30,330 nucleotides of DNA from Planococcaceae bacterium UBA3378. GTDB lineage: Bacteria; Bacillota; Bacilli; Bacillales_A; Planococcaceae. The stretch covers positions 23,163 through 53,492 of the forward strand of contig DEQA01000205.1 of NCBI GenBank assembly GCA_002359075.1, written 5' to 3'. The position numbers and the translations under genes were made by a program. Positions 1 to 8,075 of the stretch are shown piece by piece. Numbering within the stretch: the stretch's first letter is position 1; each line of letters starts with the position of its first letter. Below the pieces are notes generated by a model. It made no database searches, had not been told where the DNA came from, and saw only the letters and a program-made list of their open reading frames with translations.

Positions 1-282
1 TGTCACCAGCCGATGCACCACCAGCCAATGTTCCATCATTCCGGCTGCCATGAGCCGATGTACCACCAACCGATGTATCAGCAGCCAATGTATTACCAAC
101 CGATGGAGCAATCCACGATGTACCAGCCTGCTGATGTGTGTGAATCAAGCAGACCGTTTTGCCCGGAAAAGGAAGAGCAAGTAAAAGGCTATTATGATGA
201 GATTCGACAGATTGAACATGCGACAAAATCTTCATGCGCCCCAACGCCATTTCCTTATTCGACACAGCAACATTGGCAATAG
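1..282 (+). CDS. SafA-like spore coat protein, C-terminal end (5' truncated)
   Basis: The reading frame is open from base 1, so the gene begins outside the window; 93 residues are visible before the TAG. The first 45 or so residues are a degenerate run of five-residue units of the type H/Q-Q-P-M-Y, rich in His, Met, Tyr, Gln and Pro, encoded by imperfect 15-bp tandem repeats. The rest is a short charged tail with two Cys. Low-complexity Met/Tyr/Pro tails of this kind are typical of the spore-coat morphogenetic proteins SafA/ExsA, which carry an N-terminal LysM domain and act at the cortex/coat interface. In B. subtilis safA lies close upstream of ruvA, as here. No LysM domain is visible because the N-terminus is missing, so the family call rests on composition and position. 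Another coat protein with the same composition is possible. Confidence 0.6.
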   Translation, partial: CHQPMHHQPMFHHSGCHEPMYHQPMYQQPMYYQPMEQSTMYQPADVCESSRPFCPEKEEQVKGYYDEIRQIEHATKSSCAPTPFPYSTQQHWQ

Positions 283-285
283 GCC

Positions 286-1101
286 ATGCAATTAAAGGAG
301 AACTGCTGGCGTTATGAGACGGAAAAGGGCGCATTTTTTGTTAAATATTATGAGGACCCATTTACCGCTAGCAAAGTCCGCTTTATCCATGAACAGTTAA
401 CGAAACAGAAGTTTCCTTATATTGCCCCGATGACATCTAAAAGAGCGACACCTTATATCGTACACAAATGGATAGAAGGAAAACCGGCGAGTTATGAAAA
501 GCAGGAAGAACGAACGCAAACATTAGCGATGCTGCAGGCCCTGCACGAAGCGACGATGAACTGGGATGGTCCCTACTTGCCAAGGCAGGATTTGCGGAGA
601 AAATGGGAAGCAAGGCTTTCAAAATTTATCAGCAAAGAACGGGAATTACTTCCGCTGCTCGGTGCGAATTTTCATACGATTGCCAGTCTCGGCGAATTAG
701 CATTAAAAAAAATGAAACCATCTACTAATACTTCTCTTTCTTTACTTCATGGGGATGTCGTACATCATAACTTCTTGCTTGGAGAAACACCGGTATTAAT
801 CGATTTCGATCTGGCATGCGTAGGGGATCCGGCAGAAGAAGTTATTTTATGGATGAACCGAGTCCTGCCCCATATGCAATACGATATAAAAGCATTGCTA
901 TATGAGCAGCCTTATACAGAAATTGTACGTAACAAATTGGCTTATCTTATTTATCCGAATGAATTACTTAGAGAGTGGTTGTATTTATTACAGGTAAGCG
1001 ACACGCAGAAAGAGCAATTATACAAATATGTTACTCCTTTCACGGAAAGAGCTCTATTTATGTGGTCGAAAATTATGAAACATGTCCATGAATTATCATG
1101 A
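286..1101 (+). CDS. CotS/YsxE-type spore coat-associated kinase-like protein (APH fold)
   Basis: 271 residues of the aminoglycoside-phosphotransferase / CotS kinase-like family. Visible motifs are a probable beta-3 lysine in FFVKYY (K20), the hinge-like IVHKWIEG (58-65), the Brenner motif HGDVVHHN (H155, D157, N162) and the metal-binding IDFD (D173, D175). The product is shorter than typical CotS or YutH proteins, and the usual N-terminal Gly-rich loop is not evident. Substrate is unknown; relatives are spore coat components. The ATG follows the upstream stop by three bases and has no good ribosome site of its own, so translation is probably coupled to the coat gene. The AAAGGAGA just inside the ORF has no in-frame ATG or GTG behind it. 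A strong terminator follows directly. Confidence 0.75.
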   Translation: MQLKENCWRYETEKGAFFVKYYEDPFTASKVRFIHEQLTKQKFPYIAPMTSKRATPYIVHKWIEGKPASYEKQEERTQTLAMLQALHEATMNWDGPYLPRQDLRRKWEARLSKFISKERELLPLLGANFHTIASLGELALKKMKPSTNTSLSLLHGDVVHHNFLLGETPVLIDFDLACVGDPAEEVILWMNRVLPHMQYDIKALLYEQPYTEIVRNKLAYLIYPNELLREWLYLLQVSDTQKEQLYKYVTPFTERALFMWSKIMKHVHELS

Positions 1102-1129
1102 CCGCCTATAGTTAGGCGGTTTCTTTTTG
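1101..1129 (+). terminator. intrinsic terminator after the CotS-type kinase gene
   Basis: A perfect 8-bp stem, ACCGCCTA / TAGGCGGT with a TAGT loop, is followed by TTCTTTTT. It starts on the last base of the kinase stop codon. Confidence 0.85.
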
Positions 1130-1237
1130 TCATGAAAGAATCGCTACGGAAGATATACAGCCTTTTGATACGGATTTAGTTTAACATTCAGCTTCCATTG
1201 GCAAGAACCAAAGAGAGAAATTCTAACAAAAAGTATG

Positions 1238-1261
1238 TTGTTCGGGGAAAAAAGCGAACAA
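1238..1261. promoter_or_regulatory. inverted repeat in front of the ruvA promoter
   Basis: TTGTTCG (1238-1244) and CGAACAA (1255-1261) form a perfect 7-bp dyad separated by a 10-base G/A-only spacer. It ends three bases before the extended -10 of ruvA. The half-sites resemble LexA half-sites but in the opposite order (GTTCG first, CGAAC second), so this is not a standard LexA box. It could be an operator for RuvAB expression. Confidence 0.45.
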
Positions 1262-1263
1262 TA

Positions 1264-1272
1264 TGGTATAAT
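1264..1272 (+). promoter_or_regulatory. extended -10 promoter of ruvAB
   Basis: TGGTATAAT is a perfect TATAAT preceded by the extended TGn element. No good -35 lies 16-18 bases upstream, as expected for an extended -10 promoter. It is 28 bases ahead of the ruvA ATG, so the 5' UTR is short. Confidence 0.6.
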
Positions 1273-1300
1273 ATCGAGGTTGAATGTGAGGGGAAATGAA

Positions 1301-1921
1301 ATGTACGATTATATAAAAGGACAAGTTACACGTGTGACGCCGGAATATATTGTATTGGAAGCACAAGGGATAGGCTATCAGCTATATACACCAAATCCAT
1401 ATGCTTTTCGCGTCAATAACCAGCTTCAGCAAATTTATGTACATATGCATGTGCGGGAAGATGCACATACACTATTTGGCTTTACAAGCTTAGAGCAGCG
1501 GGAATTGTTCCGCAAGCTGATTCAGGTGTCTGGTATAGGACCAAAGGGAGCGCTTGCTATTTTGGCGAGCGGTTCACCGACTCATGTCATTCAGGCGATT
1601 GAAATGGAGGATGAGGCATTTTTAGTGAAATTCCCTGGTGTGGGAAAGAAGACAGCGCGCCAGATGATCCTCGATTTAAAAGGAAAGCTTGGTTCCCTGA
1701 TGGATGTAGTAGAGCTGCCTAGTACAGAAGATGAACTGCCGTTGTTTGGTGTAAATCCGAATAGACAAGAGCTGGAAGAGGCGATGCTGGCATTAACGGC
1801 GCTTGGCTATTCCGAAAAAGAGCTGCTGAAAGTAAAGCCGCAGCTTGAGGAGGATGACTCTCTGACAACAACGGATGGTTATATGAAGCAAGCATTAAAA
1901 TTGTTATTAAAAATGAAGTAA
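1301..1921 (+). CDS. ruvA: Holliday junction branch migration protein RuvA
   Basis: 206 residues, the normal length for RuvA. It binds four-way DNA junctions as a tetramer and loads the RuvB helicase. The N-terminal OB fold begins MYDYIKGQVTRV. It is followed by two helix-hairpin-helix motifs (QVSGIGPKGALAIL and KFPGVGKKTARQMI) and the C-terminal RuvB-binding domain (EAMLALTALGYSEKE). The ATG at 1301 is chosen over an upstream in-frame start at 1235 because it carries a GAGGGG ribosome site, matches the conserved family N-terminus and lies downstream of the promoter. First gene of a ruvA-ruvB-queA-tgt run; ruvB starts 17 bases after the stop. Confidence 0.97.
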   Translation: MYDYIKGQVTRVTPEYIVLEAQGIGYQLYTPNPYAFRVNNQLQQIYVHMHVREDAHTLFGFTSLEQRELFRKLIQVSGIGPKGALAILASGSPTHVIQAIEMEDEAFLVKFPGVGKKTARQMILDLKGKLGSLMDVVELPSTEDELPLFGVNPNRQELEEAMLALTALGYSEKELLKVKPQLEEDDSLTTTDGYMKQALKLLLKMK

Positions 1922-1937
1922 GAGAGGAGGACCAAAA

Positions 1938-2942
1938 ATGTCGGATCGTTTATTATCAAGTGAGTCGAGCGCATTTGATGAACAATTTGAATTATCACTG
2001 AGACCGCAAAAGCTTTCACAATACATCGGCCAGCAAACGGTAAAGGACAATTTAAAGATTTTTATCGAGGCAGCAAAATTACGTGAAGAAAGTTTGGATC
2101 ATGTGTTATTATACGGTCCTCCAGGGTTAGGAAAGACAACGCTTGCAGTAGTAATAGCAAATGAAATGGGTGTAAACGTGAAGATGACGAGCGGGCCGGC
2201 AATCGAACGCCCGGGAGATCTCGCAGCCATTTTAAGTTCCTTGGAACCTGGTGATGTATTATTCATTGATGAAATTCACCGTCTCCCCCGTGCCATTGAG
2301 GAAGTGCTGTATCCGGCGATGGAGGATTTCTGTCTGGATATCGTCATTGGGAAAGGTCCTGAGGCACGCTCGGTACGCCTTGATTTGCCGCCGTTTACAC
2401 TAGTCGGGGCTACAACACGCGTCGGGGCTCTTTCTGCTCCGCTGCGGGATCGTTTCGGTGTCCATCTTCGTCTTGAATATTATGATGAAGAATCTCTTGC
2501 ACATATTGTCTCTCGCAGCGGGCAGCTGTTTAATGTAGAAATTGACGAGCAGGCTGCATATGAAATGGCACGGCGCTCCCGCGGGACGCCGCGTATTGCC
2601 AACCGCCTGCTGAAGCGGGTACGGGACTACGCCCAAGTACTGGGCGATGGACGTATTACACTTGATTTAGCAAATCAGGCATTGGGACTGCTACAGGTGG
2701 ATCCGAGGGGGCTGGATCACATCGACCACAAATTGATGGTCGCCCTCATTGAACGCTTTACAGGTGGACCTGTTGGGCTGGATACAATTTCAGCATCGAT
2801 AGGCGAGGAGCGGATTACCATTGAAGAAGTGTATGAGCCGTATTTACTACAAATCGGCTTTATGCAGAGAACGCCGCGTGGCCGGGTTGCGACCTATTTG
2901 GCGTATGAACATTTCGGATATGCATATCCTGAACAAAATTAA
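1938..2942 (+). CDS. ruvB: Holliday junction branch migration helicase RuvB
   Basis: 334-residue AAA+ ATPase that forms the hexameric motor driving branch migration with RuvA. Walker A is GPPGLGKTT (60-68), Walker B is LFIDEIH with D111/E112, and sensor 1 / arginine-finger sequences are in GATTRVGALSAPLRDRFG. The C-terminal winged helix ends with the conserved GFMQRTPRGR. A strong AGGAGG ribosome site precedes the ATG. It lies between ruvA and queA, with gaps of 16 and 19 bases, so it is cotranscribed. Confidence 0.97.
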   Translation: MSDRLLSSESSAFDEQFELSLRPQKLSQYIGQQTVKDNLKIFIEAAKLREESLDHVLLYGPPGLGKTTLAVVIANEMGVNVKMTSGPAIERPGDLAAILSSLEPGDVLFIDEIHRLPRAIEEVLYPAMEDFCLDIVIGKGPEARSVRLDLPPFTLVGATTRVGALSAPLRDRFGVHLRLEYYDEESLAHIVSRSGQLFNVEIDEQAAYEMARRSRGTPRIANRLLKRVRDYAQVLGDGRITLDLANQALGLLQVDPRGLDHIDHKLMVALIERFTGGPVGLDTISASIGEERITIEEVYEPYLLQIGFMQRTPRGRVATYLAYEHFGYAYPEQN

Positions 2943-2961
2943 ATGATAGGAAGTTACAAAA

Positions 2962-4005
2962 ATGAAAGTAGAAGATTTTGATTTTCACTTACCTGAAGAA
3001 TTAATTGCCCAAACACCACTTCTTGACCGGGCAGCGAGCCGTTTGATGGTTGTTAATCCGTTTACAACAGAAATAGAACATCATCATTTTGGTCATATTT
3101 TAGACGAGCTAAACCCTGGGGACTGCCTTGTATTGAATGATACAAAAGTATTACCGGCCCGGCTGATGGGGACAAAGGAAGATACAGGGGCCGGTATCGA
3201 GCTTCTATTATTGAAACAGACTGCGGATGATGAGTGGGAAACACTTGTTAAACCGGCAAAGCGGGTGAAAATTGGCACAGTCGTTACATTTGGGGACGGC
3301 CTGCTGACAGCTACATGTACGGGCACGCTGGAGCATGGCGGCCGCACATTCAAATTTTCATACGATGGTATTTTTTATGAAATATTGGAAAAACTAGGGG
3401 AGATGCCGCTTCCTCCCTATATCCGCGAGAAGCTGGAAGACCAGGACCGCTATCAGACTGTCTATGCACGTGAGCGTGGCTCTGCAGCCGCTCCAACGGC
3501 AGGATTGCATTTTACACAAGAGCTTCTGGAGCAGATTAAAAACAAAGGTGTTCACGTAGTATTTGTCACATTACATGTAGGTCTTGGCACATTCCGCCCG
3601 GTAAGTGTGGACTCCATTGAAGATCACGATATGCACTCGGAGTTTTATAGTGTGACAGAAGAGGCAGCAGAAGTGATTAACCGTACAAAGCAGTCAGGCG
3701 GTAAAGTGGTTTCTGTCGGTACGACATCTACGCGTACATTAGAAACGATTGCCAGTAAATATAATGGGGAAATCCGCGCTGAGCAAGGCTGGACGAACAT
3801 ATTTATTTATCCAGGCTACGAGTATAAGGCAATTGATGGGCTTATTACAAACTTCCATTTACCGAAATCCACACTTGTTATGCTCGTAAGCGCATTAGCA
3901 GGAAAGGAAACAATTCTGCATGCGTATAATGAAGCCGTAAAAGAAAAGTACCGCTTCTTTAGTTTTGGGGATGCTATGTACATCCGACCGCAAAGCGGCC
4001 GGTAG
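2962..4005 (+). CDS. queA: S-adenosylmethionine:tRNA ribosyltransferase-isomerase QueA
   Basis: 347 residues, usual length. It transfers and isomerises the ribosyl moiety of AdoMet onto preQ1 at tRNA position 34 to give epoxyqueuosine, the step after Tgt. Family hallmarks are the opening FDFHLPEELIAQTPL, LNDTKVLPARL, GSAAAPTAGLHFT, THVHVGLGTF-like residues in FVTLHVGLGTFRPV, the GTTSTRTLE segment and the C-terminal TNFHLPKSTLVMLVSA. A GATAGGAAG ribosome site lies ahead of the ATG. It sits between ruvB and tgt, the common Firmicutes arrangement. Confidence 0.97.
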   Translation: MKVEDFDFHLPEELIAQTPLLDRAASRLMVVNPFTTEIEHHHFGHILDELNPGDCLVLNDTKVLPARLMGTKEDTGAGIELLLLKQTADDEWETLVKPAKRVKIGTVVTFGDGLLTATCTGTLEHGGRTFKFSYDGIFYEILEKLGEMPLPPYIREKLEDQDRYQTVYARERGSAAAPTAGLHFTQELLEQIKNKGVHVVFVTLHVGLGTFRPVSVDSIEDHDMHSEFYSVTEEAAEVINRTKQSGGKVVSVGTTSTRTLETIASKYNGEIRAEQGWTNIFIYPGYEYKAIDGLITNFHLPKSTLVMLVSALAGKETILHAYNEAVKEKYRFFSFGDAMYIRPQSGR

Positions 4006-4020
4006 TAAACATTTTTACAA

Positions 4021-4044
4021 GGGCTTATTCAAAGGAATAGGCCC
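4021..4044 (+). other. hairpin between queA and tgt
   Basis: GGGCTTATTC / GAATAGGCCC can pair over 10 bp (one G-U) around an AAAG loop. No U-run follows directly, so it is more likely an mRNA stability or processing structure, or a weak attenuator, than a full terminator. Confidence 0.35.
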
Positions 4045-4091
4045 CTGATCGAAGTACTGTTTTTACTTTAGAAATGAGAGGAAATATAGAA

Positions 4092-5237
4092 ATGACACAA
4101 CCACCAATTCGTTATGAATTAATTAAAACTTGTAAGCAAACAGGTGCACGTCTTGGTATCGTGCATACGCCGCATGGCTCATTTGAGACACCGACGTTTA
4201 TGCCGGTAGGAACGCAGGCAACGGTAAAAGCGATGTCTCCGGAAGAATTAAAAGAAATGAATGCAGGCATCATCCTTTCCAATACGTATCATTTATGGCT
4301 GCGCCCAGGAAACGATATCATAAAAGAAGCGGGCGGTCTGCATAAATTTATGAACTGGGACCGGCCTATCTTAACGGATTCAGGCGGCTTCCAAGTGTTT
4401 TCCCTGAGTCAATTCCGTAAAATTGAAGAGGAAGGCGTCCATTTCCGCAACCATTTAAATGGAGACAAGCTTTTCCTTAGTCCGGAAAAAGCGATGGAAA
4501 TCCAAAATGATTTAGGATCCGATATTATGATGGCGTTTGATGAATGTCCCCCATATCCTGCAACACATGAATACATGCTGCAATCCGTTGACCGGACAAC
4601 ACGCTGGGCTAAGCGCTGTAAGGAAGCGCATCAGCGTCCTGATGAGCAGGGGCTATTCGGCATTATCCAGGGTGGGGAATATGAAGACCTGCGCCGCCGT
4701 TCAGCAGAGGCATTAGTTGAACTTGATTTCCCGGGTTATGCAGTAGGCGGCCTGTCAGTAGGAGAGCCGAAAGATGTCATGAACCGTGTACTGGAGTTCA
4801 CAACACCGCTTATGCCGGCAGATAAGCCGCGCTATTTAATGGGTGTTGGATCACCGGATTCGTTGATTGATGGCTCAATCCGTGGTATCGATATGTTTGA
4901 CTGTGTATTACCGACACGCATCGCTCGAAACGGCACATTAATGACATCAGAAGGCCGCATGGTTATTAAAAATGCTAAATATGCCCGCGATTTCCGGCCG
5001 ATTGATGAAAATTGTGACTGCTACACATGTAAAAACTACACACGTGCGTATGTCCGCCATTTACTGCGAACAGAGGAGACATTTGGTCTGCGTCTCACTT
5101 CTTATCATAACTTGCGCTTTTTAATTAAGCTGATGGAGGATGTCCGTCAGGCAATACGAGAAGACCGGTTAGGTGATTTTAAAGAAGAATTCTTCGAGAA
5201 ATATGGGTATAATAAGCCGGACGCTAAAAACTTTTAG
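4092..5237 (+). CDS. tgt: queuine/preQ1 tRNA-guanine transglycosylase
   Basis: 381 residues, the standard bacterial length. It exchanges guanine-34 of GUN-anticodon tRNAs for preQ1. The active-site Asp is in DSGGFQVFS (D96) and the nucleophile in FDCVLPTR (D270). The zinc site is C308, C310, C313 and H339 (CDCYTC...SYHN). The start at 4092 is preferred over an in-frame ATG six codons upstream, because AGAGGAAA lies just ahead of 4092 and homologues begin near MTQPPIRYE. The window also has queA; the preQ1 synthesis genes are not here. Confidence 0.97.
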   Translation: MTQPPIRYELIKTCKQTGARLGIVHTPHGSFETPTFMPVGTQATVKAMSPEELKEMNAGIILSNTYHLWLRPGNDIIKEAGGLHKFMNWDRPILTDSGGFQVFSLSQFRKIEEEGVHFRNHLNGDKLFLSPEKAMEIQNDLGSDIMMAFDECPPYPATHEYMLQSVDRTTRWAKRCKEAHQRPDEQGLFGIIQGGEYEDLRRRSAEALVELDFPGYAVGGLSVGEPKDVMNRVLEFTTPLMPADKPRYLMGVGSPDSLIDGSIRGIDMFDCVLPTRIARNGTLMTSEGRMVIKNAKYARDFRPIDENCDCYTCKNYTRAYVRHLLRTEETFGLRLTSYHNLRFLIKLMEDVRQAIREDRLGDFKEEFFEKYGYNKPDAKNF

Positions 5238-5361
5238 ACAATTTTGTAGCAATTTCTTTCTTATAAGAGAAAAAGTTATAAAATTCTTTGTAAATCCAAG
5301 CGATATTAGAGATTTTATACTATACTAATGAGGTGAGAATTTTTGAAAGGGGGATATATAC

Positions 5362-5622
5362 ATGCAAACACTTTATCAATTAGCTCCAATTCTTATTATG
5401 TTTGTGGCGATGTGGTTCATCCTCATCCGTCCGGCACAAAAAAGACAAAAAGCAACGGTTGCTATGCAAAATAGTTTGAAACGTGGAGACAAAGTCGTTA
5501 CAATTGGCGGTCTTCATGGTGAAGTTGACAAAATTGAAGATGCGGTAGTTTATCTGAAAATAGACAATAACACAACGTTAAAATTTGAGCGTCAAGCAAT
5601 TGGCCGTGTCATCACAGAATAG
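5362..5622 (+). CDS. yajC: preprotein translocase subunit YajC
   Basis: 86 residues. YajC is a single-span membrane partner of SecDF that assists the Sec translocon. The N-terminal hydrophobic span is residues 5-23 (LAPILIMFVAMWFILIRP), followed by the conserved PAQKRQK and a cytoplasmic beta domain with GDKVVTIGGLHGEVDKIED. A strong GAAAGGGGG ribosome site lies 8 bases ahead of the ATG. The 124-base gap after tgt contains two overlapping TATACT -10-like hexamers (5316-5326) without a convincing -35, so a private promoter is possible. A strong terminator follows. Confidence 0.95.
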   Translation: MQTLYQLAPILIMFVAMWFILIRPAQKRQKATVAMQNSLKRGDKVVTIGGLHGEVDKIEDAVVYLKIDNNTTLKFERQAIGRVITE

Positions 5623-5624
5623 TA

Positions 5625-5664
5625 AAAAAGGTTGTCCCAAGCGTAACTTTGGGACAACCTTTTT
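5625..5664 (+). terminator. intrinsic terminator after yajC
   Basis: A 16-bp A/T-flanked stem with core GGTTGTCCCAA / TTGGGACAACC around an 8-base loop, followed by a T-run. This closes the ruvA-to-yajC transcript. Confidence 0.9.
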
Positions 5665-5861
5665 ACTTTCTATTAAAGCTGCTCTTTACTAAACAACTTT
5701 TTCATTCTTTTAGGAAGCATCGCCGGCTCAGATTAAAATGACGCCCGAAAAAATCCATTTTGTTTCCAGTGAAACGTTGTGATAACACGTCTCTCCGCTG
5801 TTTTTTTCTGTATAAGCTGATGGCAGTTCGCCTACACTTGAAGGAAGAAAGGGTGTTATGT

Positions 5862-6500
5862 GTGGAAGATTATTGGTTAATCAGTTTTAGGACATTCATT
5901 TTATATATTATTGTACTTGTCGTCTTCCGGTTGATGGGCAAAAGGGAAGTAGGGGAGCTGAGCCTGCTGGATTTTGCCGTCTATGTTTTGATTGCAGAAG
6001 TCGCATCCCTGGCAATTGACAATTTGGAACAGCCCCTTATGCTGGCTATCTTTCCTATTATTTTACTGTTTATCATCCAATATTTAAACGCGCTTTTCAT
6101 CCTGAAAAATAAAAAAATGCGGGACGTCATTGATGGTGACCCGTCGATTGTCATAAGGGACGGCCGCATTGTAGAAGCAGAAATGCGAAGGCAACGGTAT
6201 AATCTGGATGATTTGTTCCAGCAGCTTCGGGAACAAGGGATTACATCTGTCCAAAGTATCGCCTATGCTTTTTTGGAGCAGTCAGGTAAGCTTTCTGTGT
6301 TTCAAAAAGGGAAAGATCCTTTTATATTGCCGCTTATAGTGGACGGTTATGTCGATGAAAAACATCTTACCTTTATCGGCAAAAATAGAAAATGGCTGGA
6401 AGATATGCTGCGAAATGAGGGGGTTCATAGTATGGATGAGGTTTTTTATTGCTGTTATGAAAACCAAAAACTTCACTATCAATTAAAAGCGCGCAAATAA
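5862..6500 (+). CDS. yrbG: DUF421 (YetF/YrbG-family) membrane protein
   Basis: 212 residues if started at GTG 5862. Three N-terminal transmembrane segments (about 5-24, 36-54, 59-80) are followed by a cytoplasmic DUF421 domain with the family core DGDPSIVIRDGRIVEAEMRR and LFQQLREQGI. Family function is not established; YetF-type proteins of spore formers have been linked to spore membranes. The reading frame stays open upstream to an ATG at 5760, but those residues look non-membrane and unconserved, and AAAGGG sits 8 bases ahead of GTG 5862. GTG 5853 is the alternative. In B. subtilis yrbG has the same place between yajC and spoVB. The last 18 bp overlap the 3' end of spoVB on the other strand. 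Confidence 0.88.
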   Translation: MEDYWLISFRTFILYIIVLVVFRLMGKREVGELSLLDFAVYVLIAEVASLAIDNLEQPLMLAIFPIILLFIIQYLNALFILKNKKMRDVIDGDPSIVIRDGRIVEAEMRRQRYNLDDLFQQLREQGITSVQSIAYAFLEQSGKLSVFQKGKDPFILPLIVDGYVDEKHLTFIGKNRKWLEDMLRNEGVHSMDEVFYCCYENQKLHYQLKARK

Positions 6501-7979
6501 CATACGCACATAGCGCAGGTCAGTCAGCTTCACTTGTTTTGTAAAAATAAGCAGGGCTGTTAATAAAATAAATGTGATGACCATACTAAAAATTTCCGAG
6601 TGGTAGGAAATATACGACTGAATAATACTCGTCAAGATAAAGCAGCTGTAGGAAGCGGCAAATAGACGGAAACCTACATGAATATTTGGCATATTGCGTA
6701 CCGATGCAATGTGTAAAAACGAGGTAAGCAGTACACCAAAACCGATGGCGATAATAGCACCGAATTGCTGCAGCATCGGCTGGGCAGCAAGGACAAGCAT
6801 AAGCAAAAGCTTTCCAAGACCGCCGTAAATGGAATTCATCATGGCAATACGGGCCCTGTCTAATGCCTGTAAAATGGAAAGCAGCGGACTTTGTATATAG
6901 TAGAAATAGAAGATAGGAGCGAGTATTTTCATATAGCCTGTCTCATCCTTTAAGTGAAACAGCTCGCGGGCAAGAAAATCACCATATAGTAGGAAGTATG
7001 TTGCAGCATAGCATCCGATGAGCGATGAAAGTCGTAAAGAAATAATAATGCGTTCATTCAGCAGCCGTGTATTATGAACAGCGGCCGCACCACTGACAGC
7101 TGGAATGAGAATAATGGAAAGAGCTGCTGGAATAAATGCCGGAAATAGAAGAAGCGGTATGTGCACCCCTGATATAACACCGTACAGCGTAGTAGCGGCA
7201 GTAGCTGTCATACCGGAAATCGTAAGTGCTTTAAGAAATACAATAGGCTCTAAAAACCACGTAAAGCTACCAAATAATTTACTGCCTGCTGACGGTAAAG
7301 CTATTCTGAACAATGGACCCGTTGGATGGGTGCCGACTTTTTTGCTGTTCCGCTGCTTTGTGAATTGATAATGAAATACAAGGTAAATGAATGCCCCTAA
7401 TTCACCAAGTGCAGTCATGCCCATCGCATAGGCAGCATCGACTGTGCTTGTACCTGTTAAAAAATAAGGAAGAGCAAATGTAATGGCCCCAATCCGGATG
7501 GCCTGCTCAATAAGCGAAGACCAGGCAGTCGGTGATGTTTTCCCTGTCCCGAGTAAATAAGCCTTAATAATGCCTCCGTACACAACAATCGGTACAGTGC
7601 AGATGGCGATGATAAGAGGATAGCGTGTCCCGCTGCTTTGCAGGAAGATCTCGGCAATTTTTGGTGTGATAAAGAACAGAACGGGTAACAAAATAATGAT
7701 GGAGATGGTAGAGATACGCACGCATGTCTTGAGGACACTTGCCGCCTCTGCCTTTTTTCCTTTGGCATAAAAATCCGCTACCACTTTCGTCAAGGCAATC
7801 GGCAGTCCTAGCTGCACAAGAGAAATGAAGAAAATGAATGCAGGGTAGGCAGTCATATAAATTCCTACAACCTCTTCCCCGGCAATCCGCATAAACTGCA
7901 TGCGGTAAACAAATCCAAATAATTTAGACAAAAAAATAACAATCGTTAACAGGAGAGTCCCTTTGACAAAAGAAGTCAT
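6483..7979 (-). CDS. spoVB: stage V sporulation protein B, MATE/MVF-type lipid-linked flippase
   Basis: About 498 residues with some 12-14 hydrophobic segments. It belongs to the polysaccharide/lipid II flippase superfamily and in Bacillus is needed for spore cortex peptidoglycan. The N-terminus SFVKGTLLLTIVIFLSKLFGFVYRM and the positively charged loops fit SpoVB. The ATG at 7979 is chosen because the protein then begins as homologues do (M-x-x-F-x-K-G-T). A TTG 12 bases upstream (7991) directly abuts the GAAAGGG sequence and is the alternative. It is transcribed divergently from comN and converges on yrbG. Confidence 0.93.
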   Translation of the reverse strand: MTSFVKGTLLLTIVIFLSKLFGFVYRMQFMRIAGEEVVGIYMTAYPAFIFFISLVQLGLPIALTKVVADFYAKGKKAEAASVLKTCVRISTISIIILLPVLFFITPKIAEIFLQSSGTRYPLIIAICTVPIVVYGGIIKAYLLGTGKTSPTAWSSLIEQAIRIGAITFALPYFLTGTSTVDAAYAMGMTALGELGAFIYLVFHYQFTKQRNSKKVGTHPTGPLFRIALPSAGSKLFGSFTWFLEPIVFLKALTISGMTATAATTLYGVISGVHIPLLLFPAFIPAALSIILIPAVSGAAAVHNTRLLNERIIISLRLSSLIGCYAATYFLLYGDFLARELFHLKDETGYMKILAPIFYFYYIQSPLLSILQALDRARIAMMNSIYGGLGKLLLMLVLAAQPMLQQFGAIIAIGFGVLLTSFLHIASVRNMPNIHVGFRLFAASYSCFILTSIIQSYISYHSEIFSMVITFILLTALLIFTKQVKLTDLRYVRMLFARF

Positions 7980-8016
7980 TAGCTGGCGCAACCCTTTCTC
8001 TTTTTAAAAGTTTCCT

Positions 8017-8033
8017 ATACAATATTTGTATGC
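8017..8033. promoter_or_regulatory. dyad and candidate sporulation -10 in the spoVB/comN divergent gap
   Basis: ATACAA-TAT-TTGTAT is a perfect AT-rich dyad at 8017-8031. Read on the minus strand, the same bases plus GC give GCATACAAA, one mismatch from the sigma-E -10 (CATACA-A/C/T-T). That would start a transcript about 40 bases ahead of spoVB. On the plus strand TATACAAT can serve comN. The -35 elements are poor on both sides. Confidence 0.35.
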
Positions 8034-8075
8034 AACTGCACGTGCCATTAAAACTAACGATTAGAGGTGGATGAA

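Noticed and set aside
12..135. CRISPR-like or tandem DNA repeat array at the left end
   Set aside because: The 15-bp periodicity is explained by an in-frame H-Q-P-M-Y coding repeat; there are no unique spacers.
1238..1272. LexA (SOS) box for ruvAB
   Set aside because: Only isolated CGAAC and GTTCG halves occur, in the wrong order and spacing; CGAACAATATGGTA matches the box in one half only. Kept as an unexplained dyad.
4021..4060. Intrinsic terminator separating queA and tgt
   Set aside because: The hairpin lacks a directly following U-run, and tgt has no clear promoter of its own, so the operon probably continues through it.
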